Below are positions 1-6,298 of a stretch of DNA of 6,406 nucleotides, one piece after another. Origin of the DNA: an uncultured Eubacteriales bacterium. GTDB lineage: Bacteria > Bacillota > Clostridia > Oscillospirales > Oscillospiraceae. A program made the position numbers and the translations under genes. The notes beneath the pieces are model-generated. The model saw only the letters and a program-made list of their open reading frames with translations. It did not search any database and had not been told where the DNA came from. Positions within the stretch are counted from its first letter, which is position 1; every line of letters begins with the position of its first letter. The stretch is from positions 1 to 6,406 of the forward strand of contig CAJLCS010000095.1 in assembly GCA_905205195.1 (NCBI GenBank), read 5' to 3'.

Positions 1-299
1 CCCGTGTCCGCTGCGGCGCGGCCTGGTGGTTCTGCGACCACAAGCGGGGCATTCTGGAGCAGATGAACATCATTGCGGAAAACGGCTGCTTCGGCACCTT
101 CCTCGGCATGCTGACGGACTCCCGCAGCTTCCTTTCCTACGCGCGGCACGACTATTTCCGCCGGATACTCTGCACGCTGGTCGGCGGCTGGGTGGAAAAG
201 GGCGAATACGACCCGGCTTCCGCGGCGGAACTGGTACGGAAAATCAGCTATGACAACGTCCGGGCGCTGCTCGGTGTGACGAAAGGAGACGCGGTATGA
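1..299 (+). CDS. uxaC: Uronate isomerase (glucuronate/galacturonate isomerase), C-terminal end only
   Basis: The frame starting at position 3 is open from the window edge to the TGA at 297-299 and gives about 98 residues. It reads RVRCGAAWWFCDHKRGILEQ and then continues with the block LTDSRSFLSYARHDYFRRIL. Both are hallmarks of the C-terminal part of UxaC, an amidohydrolase-fold enzyme that interconverts D-glucuronate with D-fructuronate and D-galacturonate with D-tagaturonate in the cytoplasm. UxaC is normally about 465 residues, so roughly the first 370 lie outside the window; this is an edge cut, not a broken gene. The tail (GEYD..SAAELVRKISYDNVRALLGV) matches the family's usual ending, followed by a short TKGDAV extension. 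Its stop overlaps the next gene's start as ATGA, implying translational coupling. The family assignment is firm; whether glucuronate or galacturonate is the true substrate cannot be told. Confidence 0.95.
   Translation, partial: RVRCGAAWWFCDHKRGILEQMNIIAENGCFGTFLGMLTDSRSFLSYARHDYFRRILCTLVGGWVEKGEYDPASAAELVRKISYDNVRALLGVTKGDAV
283..288 (+). promoter_or_regulatory. Ribosome binding site inside the end of uxaC
   Basis: AAGGAG lies 7 bases before the ATG at 296, within the last codons of uxaC. It supports 296 as the true start of the next gene despite the 4-base overlap. Confidence 0.75.
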
Positions 300-1138
300 A
301 CATTTACGCATTTGCGGACGAAGCCAGCCCCATGATTGACGGCCAGATCGCCGCCATGAAGCGCAACGGCCTGCAGGGACTGGAGATCCGGAACGTGGAC
401 GGCACCAACGTGTCGGATATTTCGGAGGAAAAGGCGGCGGAGGTCCGCAGAAAGCTGGACGACGCCGGGCTGGTGACCTGGTCCATCGGCTCGCCCATCG
501 GCAAAATCGACATCGTGAAGGACGACTTTGCGGCCCATCTGGAAAAATTCCGCCATACCCTGAAGATTGCCAAGATTCTCGGCGCGCAGAACATCCGGCT
601 GTTCTCCTTCTTCGTTCCCAAGGACGAGGACCCGGAACTCTATCACGACGAGGTCATCCGGCGGCTGCGCTGCTTCGTGGAAGCGGCGGAGGGCACCGGC
701 ATTACCCTGTGCCACGAGAACGAAAAGGGCATTTACGGCGATGTAGCCGCCCGCTGCCTGAAGATTCATCAGGAGGTGCCGGAGCTGAAGTGCATTTTCG
801 ACCCGGCCAACTATATTCAGTGCCATCAGCCGACACTGGAAGGCTGGGAGATGCTCCACGGCTATGTGAAGTATCTGCACATCAAGGACGCGCTGGCGGA
901 CGGCAGCGTGGTGCCTGCCGGTAACGGTGAGGGCCATCTGCCGGAGATCCTGAAGGCCTTTACGGCCCAGGGCGGCGACCATGTGACGATTGAGCCGCAT
1001 CTGGCCATTTTTGACGGACTGAAAAATCTGGAGCAGGAGGGCAACACCAGCGAAATCGGCCGGTTTGTCTATCCCTCCAACGACGCGGCCTTCGACGCCG
1101 CCTGTCAGGCACTGAAAACGGTGCTGGCGGAAAGCTGA
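296..1138 (+). CDS. Sugar phosphate isomerase/epimerase family protein (xylose isomerase-like TIM barrel), first copy
   Basis: This 280-residue protein has the usual length for the AP-endonuclease-2 / xylose-isomerase-like TIM-barrel family, whose characterised members are metal-dependent epimerases, isomerases, dehydratases or lyases acting on sugars and keto-sugars. The N-terminal strand MNIYAFADEAS and the block GLQGLEIRNVDG (residues 25-36) fit the first two barrel strands. Likely metal ligands lie at strand ends: E141 in LCHENE, D169 in FDPANY, H195 in YLHIKDA and E233 in IEPH, the E-D-H-E order typical of the fold. GNGEG at 209-213 is the usual loop after the HIKD strand. There is no signal peptide. 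The start is backed by an AAGGAG site 7 bases upstream and the ATGA overlap with uxaC. It shares little with the second TIM-barrel gene at 3181 beyond the fold, so the two probably catalyse different steps. The exact reaction is unknown; a keto-sugar or uronate epimerase is plausible. Confidence 0.85.
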   Translation: MNIYAFADEASPMIDGQIAAMKRNGLQGLEIRNVDGTNVSDISEEKAAEVRRKLDDAGLVTWSIGSPIGKIDIVKDDFAAHLEKFRHTLKIAKILGAQNIRLFSFFVPKDEDPELYHDEVIRRLRCFVEAAEGTGITLCHENEKGIYGDVAARCLKIHQEVPELKCIFDPANYIQCHQPTLEGWEMLHGYVKYLHIKDALADGSVVPAGNGEGHLPEILKAFTAQGGDHVTIEPHLAIFDGLKNLEQEGNTSEIGRFVYPSNDAAFDAACQALKTVLAES

Positions 1139-1143
1139 GCGGT

Positions 1144-3159
1144 ATGGAACAGACGGCACCGCAGGGAATCTGGATCACCGACGGCGAATTTGCCGCGCTG
1201 ACGCCGCGAAATGTCTTTTCCCGTGAAATCGGAAAGGTCGTGCCGGACTGCACGGACCACCGGGACCGGCATATTCTGTTCCGCAAGCGGTTTTTCCTGG
1301 TGGCGAAGCCCAAGCAGGCGCTGCTGCGGATCACCGCCGACGATTATTACAAGGCATGGCTGAACGGCCGGTTTGCCGGGCAGGGACCGGCGGCGGCCTA
1401 TCCCCAGCGGTACGGCTACAACGTTCTGGACGTGACGGACCTGCTGCGGGAGGGGGAAAACGTGCTGGCGGTCCACACGCTGTATCAGGGCCTGATCAAC
1501 CGGGTTTGGGTCAGCGGCGACAACCGGCACGGCCTGCTGTGCGATCTGCTTTGCGACGGCGTGCCGGTGCTGCAAAGCGACGAAACCTTCCGCACCGCCC
1601 GGCATACCGGCTTCCGGGAAACCGGCGTGGTGGGCTACGACACCCAGTTCCTTGAATCCTACGATTCCGCCGCGCCGGAGGTGGGCTTTGAGCAGCCGGA
1701 CTTTGACGATTCCGGCTGGGCCTTTGCCATGGCCCGGTCGGCGCCGGACTATGTGCTTGCACCCCAGCAGACGAAAATGCTGACCTTTGAAACCGTCGCC
1801 CCCCGGGTGCGGGAGGTGCGGGGCAGCACCGTCTTTCTGGACTTCGGCGGGACCTATGTGGGGTACTTACAGGCCGAGGCCCGGGGTGTTCCCGGGTCGG
1901 CCGTCACGGTGCGGTGTGGGCAGGAGCTGGAAGCGGACGGCTCCGTCCGGTACCGGCTGCGGGCCAACTGCGTCTACGAGGAAAGCTGGATGCTCTCCGG
2001 CGGAGAGGACCGGCTGGACTGGTTCGACTTCAAATCCTTCCGCTACGTTGAACTGACGCTGCCAGAGGGATGCAGGCTGGGGGACGTGACCCTGCTGGCC
2101 CGGCACTATCCCTTCTGCCTGACGGCGTCCATGGGTCCTGCCTTTGCGGCGGACCCAGAGCTGCGGCGCGTCTGGGAGCTGTGCGTCAACACACTGCACT
2201 ACGGCGTGCAGGAGGTCATTCAGGACTGCATGGAGCGGGAAAAGGGCTTCTATGTGGGCGATGCCTGCTACACGGCCCTGACCCACATGGCGCTCACCGG
2301 CGACGACTCCATCGTCCGCAAGCTCATCGGGGACGCCTTTGCGTCGTCCTTCATCACCCCCACGCTGATGACCTGCCTGGACTGCTCGTTTATGCAGGAA
2401 ATTGCCGAGTACTCGCTGATGCTGATTCCGCTGCTGCTGCAGCACTACCGACTGCTGGGGGACCGGGCGTTTCTGGCGTCCTGCTATCCGTTGGTCTGCC
2501 GCCTGCTGGATACCTACCGGCGGGACTACGAGCGGGACGGGCTGCTGCGGAATCTTGACAAATGGTGCGTGGTGGAGTGGCCCGCCAACTTCCGGGACGG
2601 CTACGATGTGGACCTGACCCAGGGAAAGGTTTGCCAGGTACCCCATGTGGTGATGAACGCCTATTATCTGGAGGCCATCCGCTGCGCCAACGCCATGGCG
2701 GCGGCGCTGGAGATGCCGCCCTACCGGGACCGGACGGACCTGCTGGCATCGTTTACGGCCGCCTTCTATGATCCCACCCAGAAAATGTTCCGGGACAGCA
2801 CCGAAACCGACCATATCAGCTATATCGGCAACGTCTTTCCCTACGCCTACGGCCTTTGCCCCGACGAGGGGTGCCGGCTTGCCATCGAGGGAGAGCTGGA
2901 GCGGCGGGGCATTACGGATGTGGGCCTGTTCGGGGCATTTCCCATGCTGGAGGGCTTCGTCCGCTACGGCCGGGAGGACCTGCTGCGGCGGGAGCTGAAA
3001 AACCCCGGCGCCTGGCTGCGGATGCTCCGGGAGGGGGCCACCACCACCTTCGAGGGGTGGGGGAAGGACACCAAATGGAATACGTCCCTGTTCCACCTGA
3101 CCATGAGCGACGGCGCCCTGTTTTTGGCGGATCTTGATCTGAAACAACTTCTGATTTAA
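1144..3159 (+). CDS. GH78-like alpha-L-rhamnosidase family glycoside hydrolase, intracellular
   Basis: This 671-residue protein has the layout of GH78-type alpha-L-rhamnosidases. Residues about 45-125 form a lectin-like beta-sandwich with ITADDYYKAWLNG and YNVLDVTDLLREGENVLAV, as in the family's N-terminal domain. A second beta region at about 225-320 (VFLDFGGTYVGYLQ, FKSFRYVEL) matches the Bac_rhamnosid domain. From about 335 onward lies an (alpha/alpha)6-barrel. The barrel carries DCMEREKGFYVGD (361-373), the counterpart of the GH78 DCPxR-E-LGWxGD motif, with E366 the likely general acid. It also has DKWCVVEWP (472-480) and GATTTFEGW (631-639), where E637 is the likely base. WNTSLFH (645-651) corresponds to the family's S-x-NH-x segment. 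No signal peptide is seen, so it should act on imported oligosaccharides. The start at 1144 follows the previous stop by 5 bases and has only a weak purine-rich stretch upstream, suggesting coupled translation. Rhamnose is the family's usual target, but the altered motif leaves specificity open. Confidence 0.85.
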   Translation: MEQTAPQGIWITDGEFAALTPRNVFSREIGKVVPDCTDHRDRHILFRKRFFLVAKPKQALLRITADDYYKAWLNGRFAGQGPAAAYPQRYGYNVLDVTDLLREGENVLAVHTLYQGLINRVWVSGDNRHGLLCDLLCDGVPVLQSDETFRTARHTGFRETGVVGYDTQFLESYDSAAPEVGFEQPDFDDSGWAFAMARSAPDYVLAPQQTKMLTFETVAPRVREVRGSTVFLDFGGTYVGYLQAEARGVPGSAVTVRCGQELEADGSVRYRLRANCVYEESWMLSGGEDRLDWFDFKSFRYVELTLPEGCRLGDVTLLARHYPFCLTASMGPAFAADPELRRVWELCVNTLHYGVQEVIQDCMEREKGFYVGDACYTALTHMALTGDDSIVRKLIGDAFASSFITPTLMTCLDCSFMQEIAEYSLMLIPLLLQHYRLLGDRAFLASCYPLVCRLLDTYRRDYERDGLLRNLDKWCVVEWPANFRDGYDVDLTQGKVCQVPHVVMNAYYLEAIRCANAMAAALEMPPYRDRTDLLASFTAAFYDPTQKMFRDSTETDHISYIGNVFPYAYGLCPDEGCRLAIEGELERRGITDVGLFGAFPMLEGFVRYGREDLLRRELKNPGAWLRMLREGATTTFEGWGKDTKWNTSLFHLTMSDGALFLADLDLKQLLI

Positions 3160-3163
3160 CAAA

Positions 3164-3170
3164 AAGGAGG
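3164..3170 (+). promoter_or_regulatory. Strong ribosome binding site before the second TIM-barrel gene
   Basis: AAGGAGG lies in the 21-base gap after the GH78-like gene and 10 bases before the ATG at 3181. This is the widest gap in the operon and too short for an obvious promoter or terminator. Confidence 0.85.
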
Positions 3171-3180
3171 ATTTTTCACC

Positions 3181-3948
3181 ATGGAAATCGGCGCACAATT
3201 TTATACCGTTCGGGACTTCTGCAAGAATCTTGACGATTTTGCGGAAAGCCTGAAGAAGGTGGCGGACATCGGCTACAAAACCGTTCAGATTTCCGGCACC
3301 TGTGCCTACGAGCCTCAGTGGCTGGCGGAGCAGCTGAAGAAAAACGGCCTGCGCTGCGTGCTGACCCACACACCGGCCGACGGCATGACGTCCGACCCTG
3401 CCAGGGTGGCGGCCAACCACGACGTGTTCGGTTGCAAGTATGTGGGACTGGGCTATTACCAGTTTGCCGGAGAGGACCCGGAGGCAAACTACCGGCGTTT
3501 TCTGGACACCTTCCTTCCGGCGGCCAAGGCCCTGAAGGAGCATGGCAAATATTTTATGTATCACAACCACGCATCGGAATTCCAGAAGATCGGCGGCAAG
3601 GTGGTGCTGGAAAAGCTGTGGGAGGACGTTCCGGCGGACCTGATGGGCTTTACGCTGGATACCTTCTGGGTGCAGGCTGGCGGCGGCGATCCGGCCTGGT
3701 GGCTGGAGCGGCTGACCGGCCGGGTGCCCTGCATCCATCTGAAGGACTACGGCTTTGACGGCATCCGGGGCGACAAGCGGATGGAGGCTGTGGGCGACGG
3801 CAACCTGAACTTCGACCGGATCTTTGAAAAGGCCGAGGCGGCGGGAACCAAGTACATGCTGGTGGAGCAGGACGACTGCAACGGCGAAAATCCCTTCGAC
3901 TGCCTCAAGCGCAGCTACGACTTCCTGACGGCACACGGCTTTCATTAA
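3181..3948 (+). CDS. Sugar phosphate isomerase/epimerase family protein (xylose isomerase-like TIM barrel), second copy
   Basis: This is a 255-residue TIM-barrel protein of the same broad superfamily as the gene at 296 but of a different subgroup. It begins with IGAQFYTVRDF (residues 3-13) and carries YMYHNH-type motif FMYHNHASEF (125-134), FTLDTFWVQAGG (157-168), CIHLKDYG (184-191) and MLVEQDD (226-232). D160, H186 and E229 are good metal-site candidates, with H128/H130 and E133 in the HNHxxEF segment also near the site. Proteins with the YHNHxxEF signature are common beside Gfo/Idh/MocA oxidoreductases in carbohydrate clusters, as here. Known relatives act on keto-sugars or on oxidised glycosides, but the reaction of this one cannot be read from sequence. 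It has no signal peptide. The start is well supported by AAGGAGG 10 bases upstream. Its stop codon forms part of the ribosome binding site for the next gene. Confidence 0.87.
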   Translation: MEIGAQFYTVRDFCKNLDDFAESLKKVADIGYKTVQISGTCAYEPQWLAEQLKKNGLRCVLTHTPADGMTSDPARVAANHDVFGCKYVGLGYYQFAGEDPEANYRRFLDTFLPAAKALKEHGKYFMYHNHASEFQKIGGKVVLEKLWEDVPADLMGFTLDTFWVQAGGGDPAWWLERLTGRVPCIHLKDYGFDGIRGDKRMEAVGDGNLNFDRIFEKAEAAGTKYMLVEQDDCNGENPFDCLKRSYDFLTAHGFH

Positions 3949-3953
3949 GGAGG
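3947..3953 (+). promoter_or_regulatory. Ribosome binding site overlapping the preceding stop codon
   Basis: AAGGAGG shares its first two bases with the TAA stop at 3946-3948 and sits 5 bases before the ATG at 3959. A second in-frame ATG at 3965 would have a spacing of 11 bases. The stop/RBS merge favours tight coupling of the two genes. Confidence 0.8.
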
Positions 3954-3958
3954 ACCCG

Positions 3959-5107
3959 ATGGACATGATCGACGAAAATCTCATCCGGATCACGGCGGTA
4001 CAGTCTGTCGGCCCGCTGCCGGATCCCTTCCGGATGGAGGACGGGCAGATTGCCGCCACCCCGGCTCTCTGGGAACGGCGCCGCCGGGAGCTGTACCGCA
4101 CGGCGGTGGAGCTGCAATTCGGCACCCAGCCGCCGGAGCCGGAATTTCTGACGGCGGAGCCACTGGATAACGGCAGCCGGGTGCAGAGCATACGGATTAC
4201 CACCGGTCCCTGGAATCATCCCGTTACCTTCCTGATGCGGGTGTTCTATCCGGCGGAACCGGGAAAGCACCCTGTGGTGGTGGACGGCGACCTGTGCTGG
4301 GCGTACCATTTCGACAAGGCCTTTCTGTCGGCGCTGACCGATCAGAACATCATTTTTGTCACCTTCAACCGGGAGGAGCTGGCGCCGGACCGGTTTGAAT
4401 CCGGCCGCAGCGGCCCTCTGTATCAGGCTTACCCGGACCGTACCTTCGGCGCGGTGGGGGCATGGGCCTGGGGCTTCAGCCGGTGCGTGGATGCGCTGGA
4501 GCAGCTGGACATCGGCGACCGGAGCCTGATTGCCTTCTGCGGTCACTCCCGGGGCGGCAAGGCGGCGCTGCTGGCCGGTGCACTGGATACCCGGGCGGCC
4601 ATCGTCAATCCCAACTGCGCGGGCGGCGGCGGCTCCGGCTGCTACCGGATTCATATGACGGGCATCACGGAGGACGGCCGGGAAATGCGGGACGAGACGC
4701 TGAAGGACCTGATGCGCCCGGAGACGGGCTTCTGGTTCGGCCCGGAGCTGGGGAAGTACGCCGGGCAGGAGGAAACGCTTCCCTTTGACGAGCATTTCCT
4801 CAAGGCTCTGGTGGCGCCCCGGATTCTGCTGGAAACCCAGGCGGCCAGCGACCTCTGGGCCAATTCCGTGGGCACCTGGCAGACGGCCGAGGCGGTCCGG
4901 GAGGTTTACCGGTTCCTGGGCGCGCCCGAAAATATACTGCTGTACTACCGGCGGGGCGTTCACTTCCACGATGTGGCGGACGTGGCCCGTCTGGCCCGGA
5001 TCATCAATCAGAAAAAGCAGGGCCTTCCCTTTGAAGAAGGATCCTTCCGGCTTCCGTTCCGGAAAACGGATCTGTTTTTCAACTGGAAACGTCCCAATTT
5101 AAGATAA
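3959..5107 (+). CDS. CE15-like alpha/beta hydrolase (glucuronoyl esterase-related)
   Basis: This 382-residue protein shows the layout of carbohydrate esterase family 15, whose members cleave esters on the carboxyl group of (4-O-methyl-)glucuronate, as in lignin-carbohydrate links or methyl glucuronate. CGHSRGGKAAL (194-204) matches the CE15 GCSRxGKGA elbow. S197 is the nucleophile, R198 is in the oxyanion-hole position and K201 is in the sugar-contact position. CAGGGGSGCYRI (220-231) parallels the family's ESGSGGxxCWRI block. FDEHFLKALVAPRILLE (276-292), SDLWANS (297-303) and GVHFHDV (333-339) follow in family order, with H335 the likely catalytic histidine. The family's usual acidic residue in ESG is replaced by C220; D298 is the best substitute. 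Unlike most characterised CE15 enzymes it has no signal peptide, so it probably acts inside the cell. Released glucuronate could feed the UxaC encoded upstream. A looser label of acetyl xylan esterase-like or dienelactone hydrolase-like protein is possible if the resemblance is only structural. Confidence 0.75.
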   Translation: MDMIDENLIRITAVQSVGPLPDPFRMEDGQIAATPALWERRRRELYRTAVELQFGTQPPEPEFLTAEPLDNGSRVQSIRITTGPWNHPVTFLMRVFYPAEPGKHPVVVDGDLCWAYHFDKAFLSALTDQNIIFVTFNREELAPDRFESGRSGPLYQAYPDRTFGAVGAWAWGFSRCVDALEQLDIGDRSLIAFCGHSRGGKAALLAGALDTRAAIVNPNCAGGGGSGCYRIHMTGITEDGREMRDETLKDLMRPETGFWFGPELGKYAGQEETLPFDEHFLKALVAPRILLETQAASDLWANSVGTWQTAEAVREVYRFLGAPENILLYYRRGVHFHDVADVARLARIINQKKQGLPFEEGSFRLPFRKTDLFFNWKRPNLR

Positions 5108-5111
5108 GGAG
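5106..5111 (+). promoter_or_regulatory. Ribosome binding site overlapping the preceding stop codon
   Basis: AAGGAG begins within the TAA stop at 5105-5107 and lies 8 bases before the ATG at 5120. It repeats the stop/RBS merge seen before the gene at 3959 and fixes 5120 as the start. Confidence 0.75.
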
Positions 5112-5119
5112 AATGAACT

Positions 5120-6298
5120 ATGGATAAGAAAGTCAGACTCGGCATCATCGGCCTGGGCAATATGGGCTCCGGCCATGCCAACAACATCCGCAACGGCCTG
5201 TGCCCCGAAATCGAGCTGGTAGCCGTGGCGGACACCAACCCGGACCGGATCACCTGGGGCAAGGAAAACCTGCCGGCGGGCATCACCTATTTTGACGATG
5301 CCATCGCCATGCTGGACAGCGGCCTGATTGACGGCTGCATCGTCAGCGTGCCCCACTATTTCCATCCGACCTATGTGATCGAGTGCTTGAAGCGCGGCAT
5401 CCACGTCATGTCCGAGAAGCCTGCCGGTGTTTACACCAAGCAGGTCCGGGAGATGAACGAGGAGGCGGCCAAGCATCCCGACGTGGTGTTCGGCCTGATG
5501 TTCAACCAGCGGACCAACTGCGTCTACCGCAAAATGCGGGAGCTGGTGCAGTCCGGCAAGTACGGCGAAATCCGCCGGACCAACTGGATCATCACCAACT
5601 GGTACCGCCCCCAGGCCTACTATGATTCGGGCGACTGGCGCGCAACCTGGTCCGGCGAAGGCGGCGGTGTGCTGCTCAATCAGTGCCCCCATCAGCTGGA
5701 CCTGTGGCAGTGGATCTGCGGTATGCCCTCCAAGGTGCAGTCCTTCATGAAGTTCGGCAAGTGGCACGACATCGAAGTGGAAGACGACGTGACCACCTAT
5801 GTGGAGTATCCCAACGGCGCCACCGGCGTGTTCATCACCACCACCGGCGACGGCTGCGGCACCAACCGGTTTGAGGTCCAGATGGACGGCGCCAAGCTGG
5901 TGGTGGAAAACGACCAGCTGCGGGTGTGGGAGTTTGCCGAGAAGGAGCAGGATTTCTCCAAAACCAACAAGGTGCCCTTCGGCCAGCTGCCCTCCAAGGA
6001 AATCGAGGTGGAGACCGACGGCAAGAACCCCCAGCACGCCGGTGTGCTCAACGCCTGGGCCGGTGCCATTCTTCGCGGCACGCCGCTGGTGGCCAACGGC
6101 GCCGAGGGCATTAACGGTCTGACCATTTCCAACGCCATGCACCTGTCTGCCTTCACCGGCAAGATGGTGGAGCTGCCGCTGGATGAGGACCAGTACTACG
6201 AAGAGCTGATGAAGCGGGTGGCGACCTCCAGACGGAAGGCGCCGGTGAAGGCGATTTATTCCGATACCTCCAACACCTACGGCTCCAAGAAGAAATGA
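5120..6298 (+). CDS. Gfo/Idh/MocA family NAD(P)-dependent oxidoreductase
   Basis: This 392-residue protein has the standard two-domain form of the Gfo/Idh/MocA family. An N-terminal Rossmann fold carries GIIGLGNMGSGHA (residues 8-20, GxGxxG at 11-16), VAVADTNPDR (35-43) for the cofactor ribose, and VSVPHYFHP (75-83). HVMSEKPAG (95-103) contains the catalytic lysine K100 of the EKP motif. The C-terminal alpha/beta domain carries GGGVLLNQCPHQLDL (181-195). H191 and D194 fill the family's H-x-x-D positions, while N187 stands where many members have aspartate. Family members oxidise or reduce ring hydroxyls of sugars, inositols and glycosides; some oxidise C3 of glycosides to start 3-keto cleavage. 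The substrate here is not readable. It is cytosolic, with no signal peptide. It is preceded by an AAGGAG site and its TGA overlaps the next start as ATGA. The basic tail SKKK is ordinary for the family. Confidence 0.93.
   Translation: MDKKVRLGIIGLGNMGSGHANNIRNGLCPEIELVAVADTNPDRITWGKENLPAGITYFDDAIAMLDSGLIDGCIVSVPHYFHPTYVIECLKRGIHVMSEKPAGVYTKQVREMNEEAAKHPDVVFGLMFNQRTNCVYRKMRELVQSGKYGEIRRTNWIITNWYRPQAYYDSGDWRATWSGEGGGVLLNQCPHQLDLWQWICGMPSKVQSFMKFGKWHDIEVEDDVTTYVEYPNGATGVFITTTGDGCGTNRFEVQMDGAKLVVENDQLRVWEFAEKEQDFSKTNKVPFGQLPSKEIEVETDGKNPQHAGVLNAWAGAILRGTPLVANGAEGINGLTISNAMHLSAFTGKMVELPLDEDQYYEELMKRVATSRRKAPVKAIYSDTSNTYGSKKK

Noticed and set aside
248..1159. A 303-codon open frame on the minus strand over the first TIM-barrel gene.
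   Set aside because: The plus-strand frame has clear family motifs and a ribosome binding site; the antisense frame has neither.
3160..3180. Possible internal promoter or terminator in the widest gap between genes.
   Set aside because: Only 21 bases are available and they contain an A-run, the ribosome binding site and a short T-run, with no -35/-10 pair or stem-loop.
1867..4203. A 778-codon open frame on the minus strand.
   Set aside because: It runs antisense through three well-supported genes and their boundaries, has no family signature, and is rich in the low-complexity residues expected from the reverse of GC-rich codons. It is a composition shadow.
5113..5127. A short ATG-initiated four-codon frame just before the oxidoreductase start, considered as a leader peptide.
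   Set aside because: It is out of frame, its ATG is only one base from the AAGGAG, and it looks like chance.
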